Shown: piece by piece, positions 28,323-37,093 of the stretch
How positions within the stretch are numbered: position 1 is the first letter of the stretch
Layout: each line of letters starts with the position of its first letter
Origin: Brucella pecoris
GTDB lineage: Bacteria; Pseudomonadota; Alphaproteobacteria; Rhizobiales; Rhizobiaceae
DNA length: 64,000 bases
NCBI RefSeq assembly: GCF_006376675.1
Contig: NZ_VEWK01000011.1
Coordinates: 1-64,000, forward strand
Direction of reading: 5' to 3'
The notes under the pieces: model-generated
Told to the model about the DNA's origin: nothing
Seen by the model: only the letters and a program-made list of their open reading frames with translations
The model's database searches: none
Program-made: the position numbers and the translations under genes

Positions 28323-30149
28323 TCAAAGCGGCGCGGTTGCCGCTTCGAGCCATTTGCGTTCAGTGTCCTTGAGATGGCCTGACAGTTTCTCGCACACGCT
28401 GGCATGGTAGCTGTTCAGCCAGTCGATTTCCTCCTGCGTGAAAAGTGACTTGTCGATCAGGCGTCGGTCGATAGGACAGAAAGTCAGTGTTTCGAAACCC
28501 ATCATCGGAAGGTCGCCGCCTTCGGGCACTTCCGGTTCTGTGACGATAATGAGGTTCTCGATGCGAATGCCGAACGAATCGGGTTTGTAATAGCCCGGTT
28601 CGTTGGAAAGGATCATGCCCGGCAATAGTTCCTGCGCGCCCTTTTTCGAAATGCTCTGCGGGCCTTCGTGCACCGACAGATAAGAGCCGACGCCGTGGCC
28701 GGTTCCGTGCGCATAGTCGAAACCATGCTTCCATAGTGCGATACGCGCCAGAACGTCGATATCCTGCCCGCGTGTGCCTTTCGGGAAGCGGGCAGTCGTG
28801 ATCGCAATCACACCTTTCAATACGAGCGTGAAAGCCCTGATCGTCTCTGGCGTTACCTTGCCGATGGGGACGGTGCGTGTGATGTCGGTGGTGCCGTCGC
28901 GATATTGTGCGCCGGAATCGACCAGATAAAGCTCGCCGTCTTCAAGCGTTCGGTTGGTATCCGTATTGACGCGATAATGGATAATTGCGCCATTTGGGCC
29001 TGCCCCCGAGATCGTATCAAAAGATATGTCTTCCAGCGGCATCTGGAAGTCGCGCCCGGCATTGGCACGCGATTCTTCCAGCTTCTGCGCTGCGCTGATT
29101 TCATCGATTGTGCCGGGCTTCTGGGCGTCGATCCATGAGAGGAAATTGACCATCGCCACGCCGTCGCGCTCATGGGCAGAGCGCGAGCCGTCAAGCTCGG
29201 CCTTGTTCTTGATTGCGCGTGGAATACGGGCAGGGTCTTTGCCTTCGATCACGCTGCCGCCTGCGCTGGTGACAATGAGGCGAAGTTTTTCGGCCGCGAG
29301 AATCGGGTCGAGAAGAATAGCTTCGCCCTTGGCTGCGCGAGCGCTGAGATGCCCTTCCAGATCGGCAGGCGCCGAGAGCTTGGCAAGCTGGGTCAGATAG
29401 GCACGCGGTTCGATGGAGAGCTTGCGCTCATCGATGAAAAGCTCTGGCTCACCCTTTGCAGGAATGATGGCAAAGCTCAGCGGAAGCGGCGTGTTGGATA
29501 CGTCCTTGCCGCGGATATTGAACACCCATGCGACTGAAGACGGGTCGGTCAGGACAGTCGCGCTGGCACCGCTTGCCGCAACTGCTGCCTGCATTTCCTT
29601 GATCTTGTCTTCTGCTTCATGGCCTGAGAAGCGAGCTGGCTGGATCGTGATTTCTGCCGTCGGCACTTCAGGTTGGTCGTCCCAAACAGAATCGACAAGA
29701 TTGATTTCCACGGGAATGAGCTGCCCACCGTGGTTTTCGAGCGCATCGCGTAAGCTGCGGGCCTCCGAAATGGTATGGAGCCAAGGATCGAAGCCGATAT
29801 TCAGGCTCTTGCCGTTTTCCGCCAGCCAGGAAGCGGGAGGATTTGTGACAAGGCTTTCATAGGAAAAGATCTTTGGATCGGTTTGGGCGCGGACCTGTAG
29901 CTCATAACGTCCATCAACGAAGATGTAGGCACTATTCTTGAGGATGAGCGCGGCACCGGCCGATCCGGTGAACCCGGTCAGCCAGGCGAGACGTTGTGCA
30001 TGGGGCGGAACATATTCGCCCTGATGTTCGTCCGCCCTGGGAACCAGAAAGCCATCGAGGCCAAGTTCAGCCATCTTCGCACGTAATTTTGCAACGCGTG
30101 GGCCGCCGTTGGCTGGATTTGTGGTGACGTCGAAATTCTGAAAAGCCAT
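28323..30149 (-). CDS. pepP: Xaa-Pro aminopeptidase (M24B family)
   Basis: This metallopeptidase removes N-terminal residues that precede proline. The 608-residue protein has two creatinase-like N-terminal domains and a C-terminal pita-bread catalytic domain, a size closer to the eukaryote-like three-domain form than to the 441-residue E. coli PepP. All five metal ligands can be located: D411, D422, H485, E517 and E531. A cytoplasmic location is likely because no signal is visible. prmA lies upstream on the same strand, 48 bp away. Confidence 0.92.
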   Translation of the reverse strand: MAFQNFDVTTNPANGGPRVAKLRAKMAELGLDGFLVPRADEHQGEYVPPHAQRLAWLTGFTGSAGAALILKNSAYIFVDGRYELQVRAQTDPKIFSYESLVTNPPASWLAENGKSLNIGFDPWLHTISEARSLRDALENHGGQLIPVEINLVDSVWDDQPEVPTAEITIQPARFSGHEAEDKIKEMQAAVAASGASATVLTDPSSVAWVFNIRGKDVSNTPLPLSFAIIPAKGEPELFIDERKLSIEPRAYLTQLAKLSAPADLEGHLSARAAKGEAILLDPILAAEKLRLIVTSAGGSVIEGKDPARIPRAIKNKAELDGSRSAHERDGVAMVNFLSWIDAQKPGTIDEISAAQKLEESRANAGRDFQMPLEDISFDTISGAGPNGAIIHYRVNTDTNRTLEDGELYLVDSGAQYRDGTTDITRTVPIGKVTPETIRAFTLVLKGVIAITTARFPKGTRGQDIDVLARIALWKHGFDYAHGTGHGVGSYLSVHEGPQSISKKGAQELLPGMILSNEPGYYKPDSFGIRIENLIIVTEPEVPEGGDLPMMGFETLTFCPIDRRLIDKSLFTQEEIDWLNSYHASVCEKLSGHLKDTERKWLEAATAPL

Positions 30150-30197
30150 AGGTGTAACTCGCTCAAAACAGGAATATGCCGTGATCTATACGGCCTG

Positions 30198-31055
30198 TTA
30201 TTTCAGATGAATTGCCACCCAGCCTTCGCGATGCAACGTCTTTTGATGGGTGAGTCCCTGTGCCTGATAGGCAGCGAGCACCGCATCATGCTGACTGTCA
30301 AGTATTCCCGAAAGAATGATGGAACCACCGGATGCCAAATGCTCTTTGAGGGAAGGCGCTAGCTCGATAAGCGGATTGGCGAGAATGTTGGCGACGATCA
30401 GGTCGAATGGCGAATAGGAACGGAAGATCGAGTGGCCGAAACCTTCTGCCGTTGCTGTGACGATATGTTCTGCCACACCGTTTTTGGCGGCATTCTCGGC
30501 AGCCACCGTGACGGCAATGGGATCAATATCCGTGGCCAATACCGGAATCGGGGCAAGCTTGGCGATGGCGATGGCAAGAACTGCGCTGCCAGTGCCAAGG
30601 TCGAGCGCATTGGTCGGGTGTTCGCCGGTGACGGTTTCCTCGATCAGTTCGAGGCAGCCCGCTGTCGTACCGTGATGGCCGGTACCGAAAGCAAGACCGG
30701 CATCGATTTCAATGGGGATGTCGCCCGCTTCAATCTTGTCGCGGTCGTGTGAGCCGTGGACGAAGAAATGTCCGGCTCTCACTGGTTTCAGCCCTTCCAG
30801 CGAATGTGTGACCCAGTCGATGTCAGGCAGTTCCTCAACTGCGAAAATATTTGGCCCCACCAGAACATCGATTCGTCTGGCGACATCTTCGGCATCGTCT
30901 TCGACATAAACCGACACCTCGAAAATCTGCCGATCTTCATCGATCTCGGTGATAGCGATGGGGAAGCCGTCTTCCTCGAAAGCCTGTTCGAGAATGTTGT
31001 AGACGCGCTCGGCTTCCGCCTTATCCGCCGAAAAGAAAAGTCGTGACTGGGCCAT
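30198..31055 (-). CDS. prmA: Ribosomal protein L11 methyltransferase PrmA
   Basis: PrmA trimethylates ribosomal protein L11. The 285-residue protein has an N-terminal L11-recognition domain and a SAM-binding domain with DAGLAFGTGHHGTT (118-131), motif I LDLGTGSAVL (151-160) and DIDP (176-179). Length agrees with the family. It lies between a SCO1-type gene and the aminopeptidase gene, all on the - strand, with 42 bp and 48 bp gaps. Confidence 0.95.
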   Translation of the reverse strand: MAQSRLFFSADKAEAERVYNILEQAFEEDGFPIAITEIDEDRQIFEVSVYVEDDAEDVARRIDVLVGPNIFAVEELPDIDWVTHSLEGLKPVRAGHFFVHGSHDRDKIEAGDIPIEIDAGLAFGTGHHGTTAGCLELIEETVTGEHPTNALDLGTGSAVLAIAIAKLAPIPVLATDIDPIAVTVAAENAAKNGVAEHIVTATAEGFGHSIFRSYSPFDLIVANILANPLIELAPSLKEHLASGGSIILSGILDSQHDAVLAAYQAQGLTHQKTLHREGWVAIHLK

Positions 31056-31097
31056 GAAGTAAAAAGCTCTCTGCTGGAAATGCTTCGGAGCCTTTAC

Positions 31098-31688
31098 TTA
31101 GCCGTTTGCAGCGGCTTTGGCCAGATTCTTCAACTTTTCCAGAGCCGTATCCGGGTTTTCCTGATAGGCGATGGTGCTGCGGAAGCGACCGCCCTTGTCG
31201 AGCAGAAATACCGATGCCGTATGATCCATCGTATATTCGCCGTCTTCGCCCGGAACCTTCTTGGCATAGACGTGGTAGGACTTGACCATATCAGCAATAT
31301 TCTGCGGCGTGCCGGTGACGCCGATGATGCGATCGGAAACATTGCTCACATAGGTCTTCATGACTTCCTGCGTATCGCGTTCCGGGTCGACGGTGATGAA
31401 ATAAGCCTTGATGTCACTGGCTTCCGGTCCAAGCTGCTTCAGCCAGCCATCAAGCTCATAGAGCGTGGTCGGGCAGACGTCCGGGCAATGGGTGAAACCG
31501 AAGAAGATGGCTGCGGGCGCAGCGCGCAGGTCCTTTTCGGTGAAAGGTGTGCCGTCCATGGTCACGAGGTTGAGCGGACCGCCGAAGGGTTCTTTCGCCG
31601 CCTGCTTATCGCGGAAAAGGTTGAGACCTGCAGCGCCGACTATGACGACGATAAAGGCGATGATGAAGATGGGCAGAAATTTTTTCAT
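31098..31688 (-). CDS. SCO1/SenC family copper chaperone
   Basis: This thioredoxin-fold protein probably delivers copper to cytochrome c oxidase or acts as a thiol-disulfide protein in the periplasm. The 196-residue protein has an N-terminal membrane anchor (about 4-21), the CxxxC copper motif at C68 and C72 within FGFTHCPDVCP, and the third ligand H156 in MDHTASV. No cytochrome oxidase genes are nearby in this window. Confidence 0.92.
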   Translation of the reverse strand: MKKFLPIFIIAFIVVIVGAAGLNLFRDKQAAKEPFGGPLNLVTMDGTPFTEKDLRAAPAAIFFGFTHCPDVCPTTLYELDGWLKQLGPEASDIKAYFITVDPERDTQEVMKTYVSNVSDRIIGVTGTPQNIADMVKSYHVYAKKVPGEDGEYTMDHTASVFLLDKGGRFRSTIAYQENPDTALEKLKNLAKAAANG

Positions 31689-32072
31689 GTCCAGTCAGCC
31701 TTGAATTTCCGAACGCGCCTTTGCTGCGCTGCTCGACAACCTATCTTTTCTTTATGCGCTGCAGAACTGTCGATATAGCCGCATTCTGCCATCATGAAGA
31801 GTACTCTAACTATTTGTTTTGACGCACATCTTATCCGGAAACTGTTTCACGGTTTTCGGAATGCGCCTTAATGTACGGCCATTTATTCAATTTTCAATAA
31901 TTTCTGAAACTTTTGACTATTTGTCGCTGGTCGCCTGGTGGATAACCATGCCTTGCAGAAACTGCAAGTTCATTGCGGTTTGCGGGCGACCAAAGTTGAA
32001 CGAGTTCTCCATTCTTTCATTTTGCAAGCTCGACTGAACTGATATATTTCCATCATAAAACTGCAATTTATT
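31689..32072. other. 384-bp divergent intergenic region SCO1-Stealth gene
   Basis: This AT-rich region must carry the promoters of the SCO1-type gene (- strand) and perhaps of the Stealth-family gene (+ strand). It holds one palindromic repeat (31824-31866). A short + strand frame (31819-32037) overlaps that repeat and resembles no family I know, so I do not call it. Confidence 0.5.
31824..31866. repeat. Dispersed palindromic intergenic repeat, copy D
   Basis: GCACATCTTATCCGGAAACT...TTTTCGGAATGCGC aligns along its whole length with the reverse complement of the copy at 33798-33840. The arms are degraded (GCACATC versus GAATGCGC), so this looks like a decayed copy. Confidence 0.65.
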
Positions 32073-33110
32073 GTGAGATTTATAGTGGACGTCGATTACG
32101 TAATCGCATGGGTCGATGGGCAGGACCCTGCGCATATGGCTGCCAGAAAAAAATTCGCACCGGATTCCGATCGTACACATTTTGAGGCTGTAACGAGCGA
32201 ACGTTATCTCGATAATGGCGAGATTTACTACAACATCGCTTCCGTCATCAAATTTGCGCCGTTCATCAAACGCATTTTCATTATCACTGATCACCAGAAG
32301 CCCCGCTTTCTTGATGCCTTCAAAAATGAGGGAAAATGCGATTCTTCCTTTATCCAGATCGTATCGCATGATGACATTTTTGAAGGCTTGCCGGCTGCCC
32401 GCCCGTCGTTCAACGCTCGGACCATCGAAGGTGCGATGTGGCGGATACCCGGATTGTCGGAGCATTTCATTTATTCCAACGACGATTTCTTCGTGAATGC
32501 TCCACTGACGGTATCCGATCTTTTTGAGAACGAAGGTCCTGTCCTGCACGGCGATTGGGTGCGGCCTGAGAATACTCGCTGGAAATACAAGCTGCGTCGT
32601 TTGCTCGGGAAGATATCGCGGTACGAGTACACGTTCCCGAAATTCCGGCTGGCCCAATGGAAAGGCGCTGCTGCTGCTGGCATGAAGGACCGCTTCATGT
32701 CGATCCATCATCACCCGCATCCGCTGCGACGCAGTACGCTGGCGGCTTTCTTCGCCGAGAAACCCGATGTTCTGAATAAGCAGGTCAGTTTCCGGTATCG
32801 TGATATCGAGCAGTTCAACACGGTTGCTCTCGCCAATCATCTCGAGATTTTACGGCACAAAGCCTCCGTTCGCCCGGCAAGAGAACTGGCTTATCTGGAT
32901 TTTGTTCAGGAGAAGCGTTGGGCGGAAGAACTGCAAGCAATCGAAGCGGGATCAGCGCCCTTCGGCTGTGTGCAGGGGTTTGAGCGTTTCGATCCCGCGT
33001 TCCGTGCCCAAATTCACCAGACACTCATTGCAAAGTTTGACGATGTTCTGCCGAATGTTATCAAGGATTATCTTTCCGGCGAGGAAGATGGTTCGCAGGA
33101 AGCGGCTTAG
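32073..33110 (+). CDS. Stealth family sugar-phosphate transferase
   Basis: Stealth proteins are hexose-1-phosphate transferases that build phosphodiester-linked surface polysaccharides. The 345-residue protein shows conserved region 1 DYVIAWVDGQDP (8-19), region 2 (LDNGEIYYNIASV, about 46-58, then ITDHQKP 71-77), region 3 (ARTIEGAMWRIPGLSEHF, 115-132, then SNDDFF 135-140) and a region 4-like HHHPHPLRR (about 212-220). The start GTG at 32073 has no clear Shine-Dalgarno; GTG 32085 is an alternative. No capsule cluster surrounds it, only the acetyltransferase gene 53 bp downstream. Confidence 0.85.
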   Translation: MRFIVDVDYVIAWVDGQDPAHMAARKKFAPDSDRTHFEAVTSERYLDNGEIYYNIASVIKFAPFIKRIFIITDHQKPRFLDAFKNEGKCDSSFIQIVSHDDIFEGLPAARPSFNARTIEGAMWRIPGLSEHFIYSNDDFFVNAPLTVSDLFENEGPVLHGDWVRPENTRWKYKLRRLLGKISRYEYTFPKFRLAQWKGAAAAGMKDRFMSIHHHPHPLRRSTLAAFFAEKPDVLNKQVSFRYRDIEQFNTVALANHLEILRHKASVRPARELAYLDFVQEKRWAEELQAIEAGSAPFGCVQGFERFDPAFRAQIHQTLIAKFDDVLPNVIKDYLSGEEDGSQEAA

Positions 33111-33163
33111 GCAGTTCGTTCCAGAGCTGACTGTGCTGCAGGAAAGCTTGGGGTGAATTTGCA

Positions 33164-33796
33164 ATGACGTCGTCCGGTGATCTTCGTTTCCAGAACAGCG
33201 AACCGCGCATTCATTCCACGGCTCAGTTGAAATCCGTCAAGCTGGGGCGGTATGCCGACATTGGTGAGCGCGTGATTCTTCGTGACGTCACAGTCGGTGA
33301 CTTCACCTATTTCGAGCGTAACGGTGAGGGGATCTACGCCGAAATCGGCAAGTTCTGTTCCATTGCCGCGAATGTCCGCATCAACGCGCTCGAACATCCG
33401 ATGGAACGGCTGACGACGCATAAGGTCAGCTATCGGCCGAATGAGTATTTTCGCTATCTAGGCGTTGATGGAGAGTTCCGGGCAAGGCGTCAGGAACAGC
33501 GTGTGGTCATCGGCAACGATGTATGGATCGGCCATGGTGCGGTCATCACACCGGGCGTTCAGATCGCTCATGGTGCTGTGATTGGCGCGAATGCGGTCGT
33601 AACGAAGGACGTGCCACCTTATCACGTGGTCGGCGGCGTTCCCGCTCGCTTTATCCGGAAGCGCTTCGATAATGCGATCATTGATCGACTGTTGGAGCTC
33701 GCATGGTGGAATTGGTCGGTAGAAAAGCTCTATGAAGCGGTTCCCGATATTCAGACGCTGGAAATCGAAGCATTTCTTGAAAAGTGGAGCGGCTAA
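33164..33796 (+). CDS. Hexapeptide-repeat (left-handed beta-helix) acetyltransferase
   Basis: The 210-residue protein has the hexapeptide pattern of xenobiotic/sugar O-acetyltransferases: VTVGDFTYFE, IGKFCSIAANVRI, VIGNDVWIGHGAVI, VIGANAVVTKDVPPYHVVGGVPARFI. The C-terminal LAWWNWSVEKL also fits the subfamily found next to phosphonate genes (TIGR03308), but no phosphonate genes are here. Following the Stealth gene in the same direction, it may decorate the same surface glycan; this is inference. A palindromic repeat begins 2 bp after the stop. Confidence 0.85.
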   Translation: MTSSGDLRFQNSEPRIHSTAQLKSVKLGRYADIGERVILRDVTVGDFTYFERNGEGIYAEIGKFCSIAANVRINALEHPMERLTTHKVSYRPNEYFRYLGVDGEFRARRQEQRVVIGNDVWIGHGAVITPGVQIAHGAVIGANAVVTKDVPPYHVVGGVPARFIRKRFDNAIIDRLLELAWWNWSVEKLYEAVPDIQTLEIEAFLEKWSG

Positions 33797-33797
33797 A

Positions 33798-33840
33798 GCG
33801 CATCCCGAAAAGTGTGAAGCGGTTTTCGGACAGGATGCGC
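33798..33840. repeat. Dispersed palindromic intergenic repeat, copy E
   Basis: The perfect arms GCGCATCC and GGATGCGC enclose CGAAAAGTGTGAAGCGGTTTTCGG. It is the best-preserved copy in the window and lies immediately after the acetyltransferase stop. Confidence 0.85.
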
Positions 33841-33916
33841 ATGCTAAATCTGGCTCTTGCAAAGCCGTAATTGGTTGCCCACCTTCGCATAACAACAGTT
33901 CTGGAGGCTGGAAGAT

Positions 33917-34414
33917 ATGGTTGGACTGAAGCGCTTTGCCGGTTGTTTGCTTGCTCCCATGCTGATCGTTGCTGCTTCGGCAGCCGCTGCCGAAGAAGTC
34001 GGCAAGGTTGGCGTCGACTGGCTTGGAAACGATATCGTCATCGATGCGGTCCAGGACCCGAAAGTGCAGGGCGTAACCTGTCATCTGGCGTCGTTCTCGC
34101 GCGGCATGATCGACCGGCTGCAAAAAGGCAACTGGTTCGAGGACCCGTCCAATGCTTCCATCTCATGCGAACAGACAGGGCCGATCACAATCGCTGATAT
34201 CAATCTCGGCAAGGGTGGAGAACGGGTTTTCTCCGAGCGTACCAGTCTGATCTGGAAGAAGCTTGTCATCACCCGCATTTATGACAAGACAAATAATACG
34301 TTGCTTTATCTTGCTCATGCGACACAGGTTCAGGACGGTTCAGCGAAGACTTCGCTTTCAACCGTGCCGCTCTATAAGGGCGATGTTACGTGGGCGAAGG
34401 GCAAGCCGGAATAA
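33917..34414 (+). CDS. creA: CreA family periplasmic protein
   Basis: The 165-residue protein has a signal peptide (basic MVGLKRF, hydrophobic core, Ala-rich end; likely cleavage near residue 25) and the CreA-domain features IVIDAVQDPKVQGVTCHL and ISCEQTGPI. The function of CreA is not known. GGAGG (33902-33906) precedes the ATG by about 10 bp. It converges with uvrD, whose stop is 36 bp away. Confidence 0.9.
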   Translation: MVGLKRFAGCLLAPMLIVAASAAAAEEVGKVGVDWLGNDIVIDAVQDPKVQGVTCHLASFSRGMIDRLQKGNWFEDPSNASISCEQTGPITIADINLGKGGERVFSERTSLIWKKLVITRIYDKTNNTLLYLAHATQVQDGSAKTSLSTVPLYKGDVTWAKGKPE

Positions 34415-34449
34415 TCCGGCTGCCTGATGTTTGGTTGAAAATGTGGGAA

Positions 34450-37035
34450 TTAGATCGGCTGGACGAAACTATCGAGAACACGTTTCTGTCCTGCTTTATC
34501 GAAATCGATTGTCAGCTTGTTGCCGTCGATGGCGGAGATTTTGCCATTGCCGAACTTCAGATGGAACACACGGTCGCCGGGCTTGAAGGCCGATGGTTTG
34601 TCGGCCACTGATTTCGCTACCAGTTCACCGTCAATCGTGCGTCCCTTCACGGAACCTCGCCCGGCTCCGAAACCTGAATCGGTCTCGCCATAGCCGATGC
34701 GTTCAACGCGGCTACCGGAGCGCGAGCCCCAGTTGTTGCGCGTGGCGTCGGAACGGTTCTGCTGCGCACGCTGCCAGCCGGGCGTCGAATAAGAGTTCTG
34801 GAACGGGTCAGCCTTGTCAAAGCGAGACTGTCCATAGCCGCCGCCATAACCACCGTAATTGCCTTCCAGTTCAGCCACTTCCACATGGGCTTCCGGCAGT
34901 TCTTCCAGAAAACGGGACGGAATGGTCGATTGCCACATGCCGTGGATGCGCCGGTTGGAAACGAACCAGATATGCAGGTTTTTTTTGGCACGTGTCACGC
35001 CGACATAGGCGAGGCGGCGTTCTTCCTCAAGGCCGGAACGTCCGCCTTCATCGAGTGCGCGCTGGTGCGGAAACAGACCTTCTTCCCAGCCAGGCAGGAA
35101 GACGGTTTCAAATTCCAGACCTTTGGCTGAATGCAGCGTCATGATATTGACGGCATCCATATCTTCGTTCTTCTCGGCATCCATGACGAGCGCGACGTGC
35201 TCGAGGAATCCACGCAGGCTTTCATATTCCTCCATGGAACGGATCAGTTCCTTGAGGTTTTCAAGTCGGCCCGGTGCTTCCGCCGATTTGTCGTTCTGCC
35301 ACATGGCCGTATAGCCGGATTCATCCAGAATGGTTTCGGCCAGTTCCGTATGCGGCGTGTTGTCGATCAAGGACTGCCAGCGCAGGAAATTCTCGACCAC
35401 TTCGCGCAGGGCGGAGCGTGGCTTCGGCTTCAGTTCTTCCGTTTCGATGAGATCGCAGGCAGCGGCGAACATGGAAATGTCGCGTGCGCGCGCATAATCG
35501 TGGATTTGCCGGATAGCCGCTTCACCCAGACCACGCTTTGGCGTGTTGATGATGCGCTCCAGTGCCAGATCGTCTGCCGGTTGTGCGACGACGCGCAGAT
35601 ATGCCATCGCATCGCGGATTTCGAGGCGCTCATAGAAACGCGGTCCGCCGATGACACGGTAGTTAAGGCCGAGCGTGACAAAGCGATCTTCGAACTCGCG
35701 CATCTGGAAGGAGGCACGGACGAGGATCGCCATGTTGTTGAGGAGGTGCCCCTGACGCTGGGCCTGTTCGATGGCCTCGCCAACAGCACGGGCTTCCTCT
35801 TCTGAATCCCATGCGGCGTGGATTTTGACTTTCGGATCGTCGGGATTTGGCGCTTCTGTGAAAAGCGTCTTGCCGAGGCGACCTTCATTATGTGCGATCA
35901 AATGGGCTGCGGTACCCAGAATATGTGCGGTCGAGCGGTAGTTGCGCTCAAGCTTAATCACGACTGCGCCTGGAAAATCCTTATCGAAGCGTAAAATGTT
36001 GTCCACCTCGGCTCCGCGCCAGCCATAGATCGACTGGTCGTCATCACCAACGCAACACAAGTTCACTTTGTTTTCGCTCACGCTGTCGCCGCTGCGCGGC
36101 TCGCTCCGCGGGGGCGCGCCATCAGGCGCGACGCCCGGTCGGGCTTGCCGACCTTCGGTCGGATAGGGCGCTGGTGCGGTCGTTCGTGATTTTGGTCGCT
36201 GTGCCAGTAGGCGCAGCCAGAGATATTGGGCTGTGTTGGTATCCTGATATTCGTCCACGAGAATGTAGCGGAACTTGGCGTGATATTCGCGCAGGATATC
36301 GGGATGATTGCGGAAGATGCGGATCGGATGCAGCAGAAGATCGCCGAAGTCGCAAGCATTCAGCGTGCGCAGGCGCTCCTGATAGGCCTGATAGAGCTCG
36401 CGACCTTTGCCGTTGCCAAACGAGCGTGCGTCGCCTTCCGGAATGTCGGAGGGGCCAAAGCCCTTGTTCTTCCAGCCGTCGATCATATTGGCGAAGGTGC
36501 GGGCGGGCCAGCGCTTGTCATCCAGACCTTCCGCCTGAATGAGTTGCTTGATCAGCCGGATCACATCGTCCGTATCAAGGATGGTGAAATCGGATGTGAG
36601 ATTGACCAGTTCCGCATGGCGGCGCAGCAATTTCACGCCGATGGAGTGGAACGTGCCGAGCCACGGCATACCTTCCACTGCGCCGCCGACCAGATGGCCG
36701 ATACGCTCTTTCATTTCGCGCGCGGCCTTGTTCGTAAACGTTACAGCGAGAATCTGGCTTGGATAGGCAAGGCCAGTGGTGATGATGTGGGCGATGCGGG
36801 TAGTCAGAACGCGGGTCTTGCCGGTGCCAGCGCCCGCAAGCACCAGAACGGGGCCCTCGGTGGTCAGGACGGCCTGACGCTGTTCGGGATTCAGCCCTTT
36901 CAGATAATCGGGCTCGTCACGCTGCTGGTTGCGTGCCGCCATGGCACGTGCGGCAATGCTTCCGGGAGCAGGTGCGCGGCCTGCCGGAGCTTCGTCATCG
37001 CCGAAAAACGGCATATCGTCGGGAAAGTCAGACAT
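34450..37035 (-). CDS. uvrD: DNA helicase II, UvrD/PcrA type
   Basis: UvrD is a superfamily 1A 3'-5' helicase acting in nucleotide excision and mismatch repair. The 861-residue protein has Walker A GAGTGKT (68-74), motif II DEYQDTN (261-267), GDDDQSIYGWRG (330-341) and later motifs such as TLHSAKGLEF, with a Gly/Arg-rich C-terminal part and a Tudor-like end (FHLKFGNGKI). Residues 281-322 are a Pro/Arg-rich stretch between motifs II and III that the family does not need; its DNA is dense in GC-rich hairpins and looks inserted in frame. Confidence 0.95.
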   Translation of the reverse strand: MSDFPDDMPFFGDDEAPAGRAPAPGSIAARAMAARNQQRDEPDYLKGLNPEQRQAVLTTEGPVLVLAGAGTGKTRVLTTRIAHIITTGLAYPSQILAVTFTNKAAREMKERIGHLVGGAVEGMPWLGTFHSIGVKLLRRHAELVNLTSDFTILDTDDVIRLIKQLIQAEGLDDKRWPARTFANMIDGWKNKGFGPSDIPEGDARSFGNGKGRELYQAYQERLRTLNACDFGDLLLHPIRIFRNHPDILREYHAKFRYILVDEYQDTNTAQYLWLRLLAQRPKSRTTAPAPYPTEGRQARPGVAPDGAPPRSEPRSGDSVSENKVNLCCVGDDDQSIYGWRGAEVDNILRFDKDFPGAVVIKLERNYRSTAHILGTAAHLIAHNEGRLGKTLFTEAPNPDDPKVKIHAAWDSEEEARAVGEAIEQAQRQGHLLNNMAILVRASFQMREFEDRFVTLGLNYRVIGGPRFYERLEIRDAMAYLRVVAQPADDLALERIINTPKRGLGEAAIRQIHDYARARDISMFAAACDLIETEELKPKPRSALREVVENFLRWQSLIDNTPHTELAETILDESGYTAMWQNDKSAEAPGRLENLKELIRSMEEYESLRGFLEHVALVMDAEKNEDMDAVNIMTLHSAKGLEFETVFLPGWEEGLFPHQRALDEGGRSGLEEERRLAYVGVTRAKKNLHIWFVSNRRIHGMWQSTIPSRFLEELPEAHVEVAELEGNYGGYGGGYGQSRFDKADPFQNSYSTPGWQRAQQNRSDATRNNWGSRSGSRVERIGYGETDSGFGAGRGSVKGRTIDGELVAKSVADKPSAFKPGDRVFHLKFGNGKISAIDGNKLTIDFDKAGQKRVLDSFVQPI
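36070..36195 (-). repeat. Hairpin-rich in-frame insertion inside uvrD
   Basis: This 126-bp segment contains several perfect inverted repeats on the + strand: CGCGG-CTCGCT-CCGCG, CGCGCC-ATCA-GGCGCG, GGTCGG-gcttg-CCGACC and CCGACC-TTC-GGTCGG. It encodes 42 low-complexity residues (Pro, Arg, Ala, Gly, Ser) and keeps the frame. It resembles the palindromic elements known to sit inside coding sequences of Rickettsia, but I recognise no named family. Confidence 0.6.
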
Positions 37036-37093
37036 TTGACCCGAATGTAATGATTCGTGGCTGAAAGACCAGCGAAAGGGTTAAAATATTCGA

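Noticed and set aside
31819..32037. Open frame between the SCO1-type and Stealth genes
   Set aside because: It runs through a decayed palindromic repeat and has no family resemblance; the region is better read as divergent promoter DNA.
33164..33796. Phosphonate-pathway acetyltransferase
   Set aside because: The C terminus resembles that subfamily, but no phn genes are nearby, so I keep the general family name.
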